A stretch of 64,000 nt of DNA from G963665815 sp942492065 (GCA_942492065.1 CALODV010000013.1:62001-126000), one strand, 5' to 3'. Shown: positions 15,392 through 24,424, counted from the stretch's first letter. Numbers and translations: made by a program. The notes: a model not told the origin generated them from the letters alone.

Positions 15392-15763
15392 ATGTACGTG
15401 AGTGTAGTATCAGTAAAAGAATCAATTGGAGCCAACAGCGAGCTCATTTGCAGCGAAATCACCGACGAACAAATCGAGCAGATAATCACAGATCAGTCAG
15501 CCTATATCGACAGCTATATCAGCAGCGTTACATCAGTGCCGGTTACAGACAACGAAGTCATCAGACGTATCTGCAAATCATTATCAGTTTACGAGATACA
15601 CAAGCAAGTCTCACTGGTAGACATCCCGGATCACATCAATAACGAATACAGACACGTCAACGGACTCCTCAACAAGATCCTCAAGAGAGAGATTGTTATC
15701 GGAACTGAGTCACTCGCAATTGACTTTGTTGCTGAAGAACAGTTCTTCAAAGGATTTTTCTAA
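15392..15763 (+). CDS. Mu gp36-like protein (DUF1320), head-tail connector
   Basis: This 123-residue alpha-helical protein has LICSEITDEQIEQIITDQSA and VIRRICKSLSVYEIHKQ. It matches the gp36/DUF1320 family (head completion). It starts just after the gp37-like stop and its own stop overlaps the following gpG-like start. Confidence 0.75.
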   Translation: MYVSVVSVKESIGANSELICSEITDEQIEQIITDQSAYIDSYISSVTSVPVTDNEVIRRICKSLSVYEIHKQVSLVDIPDHINNEYRHVNGLLNKILKREIVIGTESLAIDFVAEEQFFKGFF

Positions 15764-16257
15764 TGTCTAAGCAAATCCTTTTAGATCATGTTGCTGCACG
15801 TGTAATAAACCAGATCAAAAAACGCATGGAAGCGAACCGGTTCGCTAATGGACGCAAGAAAGATGGTGGTCGTAAATCCCTGATTGAGTCGAGAAAGCTA
15901 TTTAATTCTATTACCTATCAAATTGAAGGTAACTCTGTCAAAATCGGCTCTAATCAGAAATATGCTAAAATCCAGAACGAGGGTGGAGTTATCAAGCCGG
16001 TTAATGCCAAGTATCTCGCTATCCCAATCCATAAAGCTGCAAAAGCCAAAAGACCTGAAGAGTTCGAGAATACCTTTATTGCAAAAGGTGTGATATTCCT
16101 AAAAAGAAGCAATGGCAAAGATCCGCTTCCTCTTTACGTCCTGAAGAAGCAGGTTACTATTCCTAAAACCAGTTTTTTAAGCATCCAGCCGGAAGACAGA
16201 ACACCGATCAAGCATGTCATAGAAACATACTACGAACAACAATTGAGGGCAGAATAA
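15763..16257 (+). CDS. Mu gpG-like virion morphogenesis protein
   Basis: This 164-residue basic protein carries the family pattern: SRKLFNSITYQIEGNSVKIGSNQKYAKIQNEGG, then a conserved basic region and a C-terminal RTPIKHVIETYY. Mu gpG-type proteins act in tail or head-to-tail assembly. It overlaps both neighbours (ATG-TAA style junctions), so it is co-translated with gp36-like and gp27-like genes. Confidence 0.8.
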   Translation: MSKQILLDHVAARVINQIKKRMEANRFANGRKKDGGRKSLIESRKLFNSITYQIEGNSVKIGSNQKYAKIQNEGGVIKPVNAKYLAIPIHKAAKAKRPEEFENTFIAKGVIFLKRSNGKDPLPLYVLKKQVTIPKTSFLSIQPEDRTPIKHVIETYYEQQLRAE

Positions 16258-16709
16258 TGGCATATAAAAAAGCAACCAAAGCAATAGCACGTAACCTGTT
16301 TATGGAAGGTAAACCGGTTGAGAAAATTGCCGAGATCATGAACATCCCCCCAAAGACTATTTACAACTGGAAAAATAAAGAGGGTTGGGATACGGAATTC
16401 ACAAATGCAAGCTCTATCAGTATTGTAAATGAGTTGTTCATAGGAATCATGGAACAGCTTCAGGAGATGCTTGCGAGCAAAGAATTGTTCAATTCCAAGA
16501 AAGCTGATGCAGTAAACAAAATACTCAACGCTATGAAGCGGATTGCTCCGGAAAAAGCACTGCTATCCAACATGCTCACTATGTTTCAGGACATTCTGAG
16601 CTATGCCAACAACAACATTGAAGACAGGGACTTTGTGGATAAGCTGACTGATTATGCAGAGGAGTTTTCTAATCACCTCAAGGACAAATATGGCATCTCA
16701 AGAAGCTAA
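16257..16709 (+). CDS. Small terminase subunit, Mu gp27-like (DUF1804)
   Basis: This 150-residue protein begins with a terminase helix-turn-helix (AIARNLFMEGKPVEKIAEIMNIPPKTIYNWKNKEGW), which recognises phage DNA for packaging. A helical oligomerisation region follows. It overlaps the large terminase gene by 20 nt. Confidence 0.82.
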   Translation: MAYKKATKAIARNLFMEGKPVEKIAEIMNIPPKTIYNWKNKEGWDTEFTNASSISIVNELFIGIMEQLQEMLASKELFNSKKADAVNKILNAMKRIAPEKALLSNMLTMFQDILSYANNNIEDRDFVDKLTDYAEEFSNHLKDKYGISRS

Positions 16710-18216
16710 TAACAAACCCTTAACCCTCAAGGAATATAATAAGCTGTTTGAGGACTTAATCGTAAATATAAAGTCTTCCACTCCTGCTTTTATTAATGAC
16801 ACTCCTGAGAAGCAGAAAAAGCGTATTGAGAGAGCTAAAAGAGATATCTTCTTTGCTGCAAAAACCTACTTTCCTCACCTTTGCGAATCCGAGTTCGGAG
16901 ATATTCATGTCGAAATGCATGCTGAAACTGAAGTCATGGGATCAGTCATTGGTGTGGCTGGTTTTAGAGGCATGGCTAAAACAACATTGCTCAGTGAGAT
17001 AAAAACGACTTGGCAGGCAATGTTCAAGAAGATCAAGTACTGCTGTCAGGTTGCAATTGATGAGAAGTCAGCCATAGACAGATCTGCTGCTATATTCTAC
17101 GAATTCAAGCACAATAAAAGGATTATTCACGACTTTGGCTACATGCTGAAAAGAGGATCCCAAAACCCGGGTAAATTCGTACTGAAGAACGGAGTCAAAA
17201 TCCATGCACTTGGCTATGGACAAGCTATCAGGGGTAAAAAACACATCGGAGCACGTCCGGACTGGATTGTGATAGATGACCTTGAAGCTCATGAAACTTA
17301 TAATCCTGATATAGCAAAGAAAAAGCTGCAATACGTACTGGAAGAAGCCTATGGAGCTCTTGATAGAGGTCGTGGTCGTGTTGTCTGGCTTGGTAACCTT
17401 ACTCACCGTAAATCAGCTTTAAATCTGTTCAAGAACAAATCAGATGAAAAACCTTCAAAATATAGAAAACTGCTTATTTACAAGCTGCTCATAGAGAAAA
17501 ACGGCAAGCCATGTTCTGCGTGGAAAGAGCGTTTCACCATGGAGGATATCGAACGAATCCGGGAAGTCATGGGAGAACTTGGATTCCAGCGTCACATGCA
17601 GATGAATCCGATAGTCGAAGGGAACCTGATTAAGGAAAAATGGCTCAAATATTGGACTGTGCTTCCCACATTCGACAGACTCGTTACCTACTGCGATCCA
17701 TCTTGGAAGGGAACTAAAACAAGCGACTTTAAGGCTATTGTCACAATTGGGTTATTCGAAGGACATTACTATATTGTGGATTTATGGGTAAGAAAGGCAA
17801 CAATCTTGGATATGCTGCATCAAATGTATGACATACACAGGAGATTCCCACAGACAACGCTATTCATGGAAGCAAACTTCAACCAAGGTATGATCTGGGA
17901 TGAAATTCCAAAGATATCAGATCAATATGGTTATCTGTTACCGGTTAACGAGGTTCTGAATATGGTTAATAAAGAAATACGAATCTCAAACCTTCAGCCT
18001 ACATTCCAACGAGGATGGATCTATCTTCCGGATAAAATGACTGATGACAGAGAAGAACTCAGAGATGAGCTGCTTGCCTTCCCTTCAACCGGCTTCCATG
18101 ACGATGCTATAGATGCTCTTGCCGGTGCTATAACAGAGATGCCTTTACCAATTCAATCAAATGGAGACTTCAGGTCTGAAGGCTTGGAATCAGAAAATCA
18201 ATGCTATGTTGCATAA
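16690..18216 (+). CDS. Terminase large subunit (Mu gp28-like)
   Basis: This is the packaging ATPase and nuclease. Seen are a Walker A-like GVAGFRGMAKTTLL, a Walker B region DWIVIDDLEAHE, and nuclease acidic motifs TYCDPSWKG and FHDDAIDALAG. About 508 residues fits the gp28 family. The ATG at 16690 with AAGGA upstream replaces a start 36 nt earlier. It sits inside the Mu-style terminase-portal cluster. Confidence 0.9.
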   Translation: MASQEANNKPLTLKEYNKLFEDLIVNIKSSTPAFINDTPEKQKKRIERAKRDIFFAAKTYFPHLCESEFGDIHVEMHAETEVMGSVIGVAGFRGMAKTTLLSEIKTTWQAMFKKIKYCCQVAIDEKSAIDRSAAIFYEFKHNKRIIHDFGYMLKRGSQNPGKFVLKNGVKIHALGYGQAIRGKKHIGARPDWIVIDDLEAHETYNPDIAKKKLQYVLEEAYGALDRGRGRVVWLGNLTHRKSALNLFKNKSDEKPSKYRKLLIYKLLIEKNGKPCSAWKERFTMEDIERIREVMGELGFQRHMQMNPIVEGNLIKEKWLKYWTVLPTFDRLVTYCDPSWKGTKTSDFKAIVTIGLFEGHYYIVDLWVRKATILDMLHQMYDIHRRFPQTTLFMEANFNQGMIWDEIPKISDQYGYLLPVNEVLNMVNKEIRISNLQPTFQRGWIYLPDKMTDDREELRDELLAFPSTGFHDDAIDALAGAITEMPLPIQSNGDFRSEGLESENQCYVA

Positions 18217-18226
18217 GGAGACATAA

Positions 18227-20680
18227 ATGTTTAATAAATTATTCAACTTCAGAGCTAATAAATCAGAACCGATATCGGTGAAACCGGACAAGATATCATA
18301 CACAACTATCAAAGACGGTGAAGATCCTTATCTCGATACACCGATCACACCGGAGATTATTAAAAATGCTGTTCGTATGATGAAAGAAGGTGAACTGCTT
18401 GATATTCTGGCTTTGTACGACCTGATTATCGACAACAACGATAACCTCGCATCCTGTCTCGATATTCGCACTGAAGCATTAAAGTCTGTCAAATTCACAG
18501 TAGACAGTGATCTCCCGGATGCTCAGAAAGAATACTTTGATGATATCCTGAAGAAGTTCGGATCCGATCTTTGCGAGATGACTATAGACATGAAAACCAT
18601 GGGAATTGCCTTCAGACAAATGAAGTTCGAGCAGGATGGAAATCTCTGGCTTCCTTCCGAATTTACGACTTACAAAAACATAGATCTCAGGCTGGAAAAC
18701 AAAAAACTTGTATTATATGACTCCTCAGGTAAGAAAAGCCTCGACAACCTGCAATTTGCCGTTTTTACAAAAAATAGATCTATTTTTCAATCTCTGCTGA
18801 AATACTATTCAATCAAGTATTTTGTGCTAACAAAATGGGTACAGATGACAGAACGTTACGGTCAACCTATGCGAGTTGGGAAATATCGCAATGGAGCTCC
18901 TGACAAAGAAAGAAATCAGCTTTGGAATATGCTGACTCAGATGGGATCTAAACTCGCTGCTATGGTTCCGGAAGGCACTGTAATCGATTTTCAGGACTAT
19001 GCAGATAAAAAAGGATCTGCTGACATCTATAAAATAGCAATGGACTACTGCGAAGAAAAAGAGACAAAACGAGTGCTCGGGCAAACCTTAACAACCACAG
19101 CCGAAAAATCCGGAACATACGCACAGGCAAAAGTCCACGACTTAGTCCGTAAAGACATTTTGAAAGGTGATATCCGGGACGCTGAACATGTGATATCCAA
19201 CATCCTGACAAAGCTCAACCGGCTCAATTTTAACGGTGAAGTTATACAAGTTGAAGGGAAAATTGACGAGCCTCTGAACAGAACGCAGGAGGTTGATATC
19301 GATGTCAAACTGAACGGCATCGGAGTTCAGCCGCCAGTCGAGTACTACATAGAAAAATACAATCTCCCGGAGGACACTGTCCTCGAAAAAAAAAACTCCA
19401 TAATTCCGAACTCGAGTCCGGAACTCAGGCAGATAACTAACCTTATTGCAAATCGTAACAATCCACAAACTACTGGAGATAAACAACTTGATCAGGCTGT
19501 CAGAAATTACAAAACCCAGGTTCTCAAATCTGACAGCCCCGAAGATCTGAAATTCCCTTTTGAAATAGAAAAAGCCTTCGCAAATGCACTTCTCCGGAAG
19601 ATCAAAACCGGTTATCTTAAAGGCAAAAATAACACCAGAGCCAATGCCGGCAATCACTCAGTCAGCTATGACATTTATGATATCCAAGCTCTGCACGCCT
19701 TCCGGGCAGAAGCCTTCCAAGTCGCAGGAGTCCACAGCCAGAACATTCTGAAGGATCTCAAAGAAAGTGCATCCAAAGCCATCTCAGAAGGTGCAACATT
19801 CCACGACTGGCGTAAAGACGCACAAATAAAAGGTTTTGAGCTTCAAAATCCTTACTATGCACGAACTAACTTTAACACAGCAGTAAATAACGCTTATCTT
19901 GCCGGGCAGTGGATAAATATTGAGAAACAGCAGGATATCTTCCCATACTTAGAATATAACTCTGCTATGATGGAGACAACTCGTCAAAGCCATGCAGATC
20001 TTCACGGTACAATTTTACCGGTTAACCATCCATTCTGGAACACACATTATCCGATAAACGACTGGAACTGTCACTGTTGGGTATCTCAACTCACAAGGAA
20101 AGAAGCTGAAGAACATCAGAACTTTGGTAAAGCTGTTCCTGATATCGAGATCCCGGACGATTTTAAGAGAAATTCAGGCAAAGATCTCTGTTTGTGGGGG
20201 AAATGGATCGAGAGACAGAACATTCAGCCTAAAACGTGGCAGGATCACGGTTTGAAGCCAGCAAAAGAGTTATCTCAAAGCAGTAAAACCAAAGCTCCCG
20301 AACTCCTCAAGCTTCCGGACGAAAAAGCATACAAAGATTATTACAACGAGCATCTCAAAGGCATTCATGAAGATGTAACCGGACATCCGGTTGAGTTGGG
20401 AGACTACTTCATAGATCATATCAGAGATAAGGATACAAAAGCAAGGACTGAAAGATTTGAGAAGTTCAGCAGGTTGTTACCTACAATCAAAAACGCTGAT
20501 GAAGTGTGGTTGGGTAGAAATTCAGCAAATAAGGATATCGTTTATTACATCAAATATTTTGATAATGCTAAACCGGGTTTCTCTGTTGTTCTGGTTGAGA
20601 AAGGATCACTCACAACTTTCTATCAGGCAAAAGAAAACTACATTGATAAACAGAGAAAAGGCATCCTGATTCATGAATAA
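18227..20680 (+). CDS. Fused portal (gp29, DUF935), gp30/F-like head protein and PBECR-type nuclease
   Basis: This is an 817-residue fusion. Residues about 1-400 match the Mu gp29 portal family (RTEALKSVKF, FVLTKWVQMTERYGQPMRVG). About 430-680 match the gp30/SPP1-gp7 head morphogenesis family, with HADLHGT and the cysteine motif DWNCHCWVSQL. The last 120 residues (DEKAYKDYYNEHLKGIHEDV...VWLGRNSANKDIVYYIKYF) resemble the phage barnase-EndoU-ColicinE5/D-RelE-like (PBECR) nucleases often attached to gp30. In Mu, portal and gp30 are separate genes. Confidence 0.85.
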   Translation: MFNKLFNFRANKSEPISVKPDKISYTTIKDGEDPYLDTPITPEIIKNAVRMMKEGELLDILALYDLIIDNNDNLASCLDIRTEALKSVKFTVDSDLPDAQKEYFDDILKKFGSDLCEMTIDMKTMGIAFRQMKFEQDGNLWLPSEFTTYKNIDLRLENKKLVLYDSSGKKSLDNLQFAVFTKNRSIFQSLLKYYSIKYFVLTKWVQMTERYGQPMRVGKYRNGAPDKERNQLWNMLTQMGSKLAAMVPEGTVIDFQDYADKKGSADIYKIAMDYCEEKETKRVLGQTLTTTAEKSGTYAQAKVHDLVRKDILKGDIRDAEHVISNILTKLNRLNFNGEVIQVEGKIDEPLNRTQEVDIDVKLNGIGVQPPVEYYIEKYNLPEDTVLEKKNSIIPNSSPELRQITNLIANRNNPQTTGDKQLDQAVRNYKTQVLKSDSPEDLKFPFEIEKAFANALLRKIKTGYLKGKNNTRANAGNHSVSYDIYDIQALHAFRAEAFQVAGVHSQNILKDLKESASKAISEGATFHDWRKDAQIKGFELQNPYYARTNFNTAVNNAYLAGQWINIEKQQDIFPYLEYNSAMMETTRQSHADLHGTILPVNHPFWNTHYPINDWNCHCWVSQLTRKEAEEHQNFGKAVPDIEIPDDFKRNSGKDLCLWGKWIERQNIQPKTWQDHGLKPAKELSQSSKTKAPELLKLPDEKAYKDYYNEHLKGIHEDVTGHPVELGDYFIDHIRDKDTKARTERFEKFSRLLPTIKNADEVWLGRNSANKDIVYYIKYFDNAKPGFSVVLVEKGSLTTFYQAKENYIDKQRKGILIHE

Positions 20681-20684
20681 AAAA

Positions 20685-20767
20685 ATGAGTGTTTAGGTCT
20701 GACTGCCTCACTTATCCTCGTATAGGTTTCCCATATAGTTAGTGACAGTCAAAAACCTTGCACTCAT
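20685..20767. terminator. Long imperfect hairpin between convergent operons
   Basis: Paired arms are ATGAGTG (20685-20691) with CACTCAT (20761-20767), AGGT (20695-20698) with ACCT (20755-20758), TGACTG (20700-20705) with CAGTCA (20746-20751), and TCAC (20708-20711) with GTGA (20742-20745), leaving a loop of about 30 nt. It lies between the ends of the plus-strand late and minus-strand early operons, so bidirectional termination is plausible. It could also be a structured RNA. Confidence 0.6.
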
Positions 20768-20795
20768 TTATAAAATATATTGCAGCAGTTATTTG

Positions 20796-20993
20796 TCAAT
20801 TTGTTTTGAAGTAAATCTTGCGTACCCAGTCAAAACTCAATGCCCATTCTTCAGCAACCATACTGAAGGCTTCTTCTTTAGTGTATCCTCTGCCTTTATA
20901 ATCATCAACAGCTATCCGGATTTTGCTATTGCGAATCTCTCTTCGCTGCTCTTTAGTTTTTCGTAGTCGTTTAATTCTCTTTGGCACTTTCAT
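20796..20993 (-). CDS. Small basic protein, possible DNA-binding regulator
   Basis: This 65-residue Arg/Lys-rich N-terminus is followed by GYTKEEAFSMVAEEWALSFDWVRKIYF, which could form a helix-turn-helix. It is last in the early operon, where Mu encodes middle/late regulators, but no Mor or C signature is recognisable. It starts behind GAGAGG and overlaps the upstream gene. Confidence 0.5.
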   Translation of the reverse strand: MKVPKRIKRLRKTKEQRREIRNSKIRIAVDDYKGRGYTKEEAFSMVAEEWALSFDWVRKIYFKTN

Positions 20994-21192
20994 ACCTCTC
21001 TAATTTATCTGTTATAATCTGTTTATTGTCTTCATCCTGATGTCTGAGCAAATCCTGCTCCAGCTCTGCCAACTCAAGCAGATAGTACTTCCTCAAAGCA
21101 CAAATCCTGTACTTCGCACTATCGCACCAGTTATGCCTGCAAAGCGGCACAGGACAGCCCATTTTTGCTCTATCAGGATTATTGTTTGCCAT
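20971..21192 (-). CDS. Small cysteine-rich phage protein
   Basis: This 73-residue protein has a Cys/His cluster CPVPLCRHNWCDSAKYRIC near the N-terminus, followed by a coiled coil (LLELAELEQDLLRHQ). The cluster could bind zinc. It overlaps both neighbours. Function unknown. Confidence 0.55.
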   Translation of the reverse strand: MANNNPDRAKMGCPVPLCRHNWCDSAKYRICALRKYYLLELAELEQDLLRHQDEDNKQIITDKLERYESAKEN

Positions 21193-21838
21193 GTTCTTCC
21201 TTCAGCTTCCTGTAAGCATAACTAAATTTGACCGGTGCTTGCGGATCCTTCATTTTTGCAAGAAACCATTGTGCCTGCATTTCAACCAACTTCTGAGGCA
21301 TTGGATACTTGTCATACTCCTTCTCATTCATACCGGCTACATAGTCCCGGAATGCTCCATAACTTGGAAACGCATACCATGGCTTTAATTCTTCACGTAC
21401 AGCCTTATTTTCCTTTGCCAGTTCTGCTGTCTTCTTGCGTTGTTCTTCGGCTTTCTCAGCCTTGATCTGCTCCTCCTGACGAAGAGCTTCAGCCAGATAT
21501 CCACCGAACTTCTCAGAATTATAAAGCGTAGAAGGTCGCAGGTATTTAGACCATTCTGGAGTATTCAGCCACCGGTCGCACATGATATTATTAACCTTCT
21601 TGAAATCCTCTACAGTGTAGCCTTCTGCCAATCTTGCCTTGATGTGACTTACTGCTTCCTTGGATTTAGGACTGAATCGGCTCTTACTTCTCACATTGAG
21701 ATGCTGAATTACTTCTGCAACAACAGCAGGGAGTTTCAGCAGCAGTTTATAATGAGCTCGGAGAGAGTCTTTAACAGACTTCTCCCCGTGTATTGCTACC
21801 GCCTCATTATGTAGTTGTTTAAGCGTTTTCTGGCTCAT
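21179..21838 (-). CDS. Phage protein with conserved replication-protein C-terminal domain (Phg_2220_C-like)
   Basis: This protein (about 219 aa) carries, at residues about 40-115, VIQHLNVRSKSRFSPKSKEAV...KVNNIMCDRWLNTPEWSKYLRPSTLY, the pattern of the Phg_2220_C domain found at the end of phage replication proteins. Here it is followed by a coiled coil and an unrelated tail. The DnaD-like N-terminal half is missing, as expected in a phage that replicates by transposition. The ATG at 21838 follows GAGGTGCAGG. Confidence 0.65.
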   Translation of the reverse strand: MSQKTLKQLHNEAVAIHGEKSVKDSLRAHYKLLLKLPAVVAEVIQHLNVRSKSRFSPKSKEAVSHIKARLAEGYTVEDFKKVNNIMCDRWLNTPEWSKYLRPSTLYNSEKFGGYLAEALRQEEQIKAEKAEEQRKKTAELAKENKAVREELKPWYAFPSYGAFRDYVAGMNEKEYDKYPMPQKLVEMQAQWFLAKMKDPQAPVKFSYAYRKLKEEHGKQ

Positions 21839-22283
21839 CCTGCACCTCAAGATCATTGAAGTCTATTACAATTGCCTTACAGAAGATTTCACCGTCTTCC
21901 ATGATGTTAAATTTGTGATGTTTAACCTTGGTTTGAATTTCCCAACTGCAAGAGCTGTCCGGACACCAGAGAGCGTCAATTTTGAGAGCATTTTTCTTGC
22001 GTTCTAAATACTTCTCGAACTCAATGTCGTACTCATCAAGTTCAAATTCGTACCTTTCAAAATCTGGACGCTGAATTAGTCCGGATTTATCAAAAGGAAT
22101 ATCTGTTTTTCCATTATCTGCATAAGTTTCATCATGAAAGAGACCATCGTATTCCACAATATCATCAGAATAACCATAGACAACAAGCCAATTGTTTGCT
22201 TTGCAAATCTCTCTTTGTTCACCGGTCAACACAAATGGATATTCATCTACATTAAGCTGCTTTACAAATTCCTCTATTTTCAT
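21819..22283 (-). CDS. Phage protein of unknown function
   Basis: This 154-residue acidic protein (VLTGEQREICKANNWLVVYGYSDD...) contains a pair CPDSSCSW and a C-terminal IFCKAIVIDFNDLEV. The central segment suggests a small beta domain. GGAGGAACA precedes its ATG. It overlaps the next gene by 20 nt. No family recognised. Confidence 0.55.
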   Translation of the reverse strand: MKIEEFVKQLNVDEYPFVLTGEQREICKANNWLVVYGYSDDIVEYDGLFHDETYADNGKTDIPFDKSGLIQRPDFERYEFELDEYDIEFEKYLERKKNALKIDALWCPDSSCSWEIQTKVKHHKFNIMEDGEIFCKAIVIDFNDLEVQDEPENA

Positions 22284-22291
22284 TGTTCCTC

Positions 22292-22891
22292 CTATATTGC
22301 TGAAAAGTTAAGCGTTACAAGCTTGAATTGTTTGTTTGGGGCAGGTCTCTGATAGAAGGCTATGTATTGTTTTGTAGATGTAACCTGAATAGCTTCATCA
22401 ATCAAGTTCATAGCTTTTTCCCATTCCTCATCCTTAATCTTATACTTGCGAAGTCCGAGGATTTTGCTCTTAGCAATCAAGCCTTTTGTATCGACTTGAA
22501 AGGCTTCTTTTATTATCGACTGAAGATTGATGTTCGTGTCTTTGCTCCATCTTGTCAGACAATTATCAATTTTTTGCTTGGCAATCTGGAGCTCTGCACC
22601 AAATTGAATATGTTCACGGTAGCGGATTTCTATCTTGTATTGACCATCAAAGCTCAGGAGTTCGGTGTTGCCCTTCCAAGACTCACCATACTGCTCTGCT
22701 AATTCGGTCAAATAAGCTTCAATTTCCGCTACCATCTTTTGCTTTTCTTTCTCAATCCGATCGTGCAGCTTAAGTGCTCTTCCCATTGCACGACTAACTA
22801 TCCTATCTCGGCTGATGATGTTAGGATCAAGAATCTTTACCGGGTATTCTCTACCATGTTCATCAACCAGTGTTTTCTCTTTTCTAGCCAT
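22292..22891 (-). CDS. DUF3164 family protein of Mu-like phages
   Basis: This 199-residue protein has VDEHGREYPVKILDPNIISRDRIV near the start, SWKGNTELLSFDGQYKIEIRY in the centre and YIAFYQRPAPNKQFKLVTLNFS at the end, the pattern of DUF3164, encoded in the early operon of many transposable phages next to transposase and GemA. The family's role is not established. Confidence 0.78.
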   Translation of the reverse strand: MARKEKTLVDEHGREYPVKILDPNIISRDRIVSRAMGRALKLHDRIEKEKQKMVAEIEAYLTELAEQYGESWKGNTELLSFDGQYKIEIRYREHIQFGAELQIAKQKIDNCLTRWSKDTNINLQSIIKEAFQVDTKGLIAKSKILGLRKYKIKDEEWEKAMNLIDEAIQVTSTKQYIAFYQRPAPNKQFKLVTLNFSAI

Positions 22892-22902
22892 TTGTTCTCC
22901 TT

Positions 22903-23247
22903 TTACTTATAATCTTTGATCTTTTGTCTCAAGAATGTAATTTTAGCTTCCTGTTCGTCATAAAACTCAAGTGAACTCTCAAGATATAGCATTTCCTCAT
23001 CGTATGGTATTAGGCGTATAGTCTTATCCTCGACAATACCATGATAATCACCAATTCGAACATCAATATTCGAACAATGAAAATCACTTTCTCCCTCTTT
23101 ACCCTCAACTGTGAATGATCGAACGTTTATGCTGACATTTTTTGTTATTGAAGCTGTTAAACAGTAAGCGATAAAAGATTTAGCTTTCTTCATGAATTCA
23201 ACCTTACGTAACTTGAGAAGCTTCTTATATTGTTCTGCGTATTTCAT
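22903..23247 (-). CDS. Small phage protein, unknown
   Basis: This 114-residue, Lys-rich protein (MKYAEQYKKLLKLRKVEFMKK...) has a central beta region. Start overlaps the preceding gene's stop by 4 nt. No family recognised. Confidence 0.5.
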   Translation of the reverse strand: MKYAEQYKKLLKLRKVEFMKKAKSFIAYCLTASITKNVSINVRSFTVEGKEGESDFHCSNIDVRIGDYHGIVEDKTIRLIPYDEEMLYLESSLEFYDEQEAKITFLRQKIKDYK

Positions 23248-23792
23248 TCCTTCTCCTCGAACTCGTTAAATGATATACCTCCACTCATGAGTTGTTTTAC
23301 AATGCTTTTACCTTTTCTAAAAGCTGCGTTTTCTCTTTTGGTGAACTCTTCCTGAATCGTATTGACAAGCTTGATTATTGTCTCCACTATATTCTTGCTT
23401 ATTACTACTCTCCTCTTTGGTTTTCTGAAATGTTCCTGAGCAGACAGTACTTTGTCGCTGATTAACTCATACAACGAACTATCGTGTTGATAATTGATGT
23501 TATCTTTTATTGAACAGTGATTTATCAACTCAAATATTAGTTTACTTATTTTTTTATGGTAGTAAAATGCAGGCATTACATGTCTTTTACTTCCAAATCG
23601 GATTGATTGATTTGATGCCGGAATTTCAACACATTCAAACTCGTTGTTAGCCTTTAACTTATCAATAAACTTCATGTATTCTTCACCAAGCTTCATCTTA
23701 TTTCGACAGTCAAAACACAACTCACCTGTTGGATGTGGTTCAGTACTACCGCAACCGTGGCAGGGCTTTTGCGAATATCCTTGGCGTCCCAT
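23244..23792 (-). CDS. Zinc-ribbon phage protein
   Basis: This 182-residue protein begins with a four-cysteine zinc ribbon (CHGCGSTEPHPTGELCFDC, C-x2-C ... C-x2-C) and continues as an alpha-helical, Lys-rich domain. Zinc ribbons of this kind are common in small phage nucleic-acid-binding proteins. The specific role is unknown. Confidence 0.55.
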   Translation of the reverse strand: MGRQGYSQKPCHGCGSTEPHPTGELCFDCRNKMKLGEEYMKFIDKLKANNEFECVEIPASNQSIRFGSKRHVMPAFYYHKKISKLIFELINHCSIKDNINYQHDSSLYELISDKVLSAQEHFRKPKRRVVISKNIVETIIKLVNTIQEEFTKRENAAFRKGKSIVKQLMSGGISFNEFEEKE

Positions 23793-23951
23793 CTACTTCT
23801 CCTTTCGACTATGGTTATAAAGATATGATATCCAGTAACCTGCTGAGAAATTGATTTGAGTGAAAAATCTAACCTCATTGCTTTCTCCGAATAGATGACC
23901 TAAAACAATCAAGGTCAGTAAGATTATTGTGTAGAACTGAAGGGCTTTCAT
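23793..23951 (-). CDS. Small membrane protein (52 aa)
   Basis: A 53-codon frame fills the gap between its neighbours. It starts MKALQFYTIILLTLIVLGHLF, a membrane helix, and ends in a basic tail. Its ATG overlaps the previous stop by 4 nt, and GGAGCAGG precedes it. Possibly a superinfection-exclusion or early membrane protein; unproven. Confidence 0.55.
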   Translation of the reverse strand: MKALQFYTIILLTLIVLGHLFGESNEVRFFTQINFSAGYWISYLYNHSRKEK

Positions 23952-24232
23952 TCCTGCTCCTCATGTACAACACAGCGGGGTAAAAAGTGATCTCTGAAGT
24001 CATGTTTGAAATGATCATAGTATCTCTTAATTCCATGCATGTCGTGAGACAGAGAGGACTCTTGACAGTTTAGAAGTAGTTGATAATCTAGTTTAATACT
24101 TGAATTCTCATCAATTTCTTTCAACGTAAATTCATACATTCCACGATCTAAAGCTGTAAAAACCCCATGTCGTTCAACTATCTCACCATAACGATCTACG
24201 ACTTTCTTTCTCAATTGCGCTTGTTTATTCAT
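23948..24232 (-). CDS. Small phage protein, unknown
   Basis: This 94-residue protein (MNKQAQLRKKVVDRYGEIVERHG...) has a basic N-terminus and two His-rich patches (MHGIKRYYDHFKHDF). GGAGTGTAA precedes the ATG, directly after the upstream stop. No family recognised. Confidence 0.5.
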   Translation of the reverse strand: MNKQAQLRKKVVDRYGEIVERHGVFTALDRGMYEFTLKEIDENSSIKLDYQLLLNCQESSLSHDMHGIKRYYDHFKHDFRDHFLPRCVVHEEQE

Positions 24233-24424
24233 TTACACTCCTTTGTTTGTATTACAAGCCATCTCAACTAACTTGACTGCTTGCGTTAAGCCTTTAAAGT
24301 CTGCCTCCAAACCTTCGGCAATAATCTCTTCAAGCTCATTGGGTTTTTCATTTTCTCTAATGCATTGGATACTGAGTTGATTACTCTCTTCATTATTATC
24401 AATAGTAACTATAACCTTAACCAT
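24233..24424 (-). CDS. Small acidic phage protein, unknown
   Basis: This 63-residue protein (MVKVIVTIDNNEESNQLS...) lies in the early operon, its start overlapping the GemA-like stop by 8 nt. No family recognised. Confidence 0.45.
   Translation of the reverse strand: MVKVIVTIDNNEESNQLSIQCIRENEKPNELEEIIAEGLEADFKGLTQAVKLVEMACNTNKGV

Noticed and set aside
18227..20680. Frameshift separating portal and gp30
   Set aside because: The reading frame is continuous through all three domains, so a true fusion is preferred.
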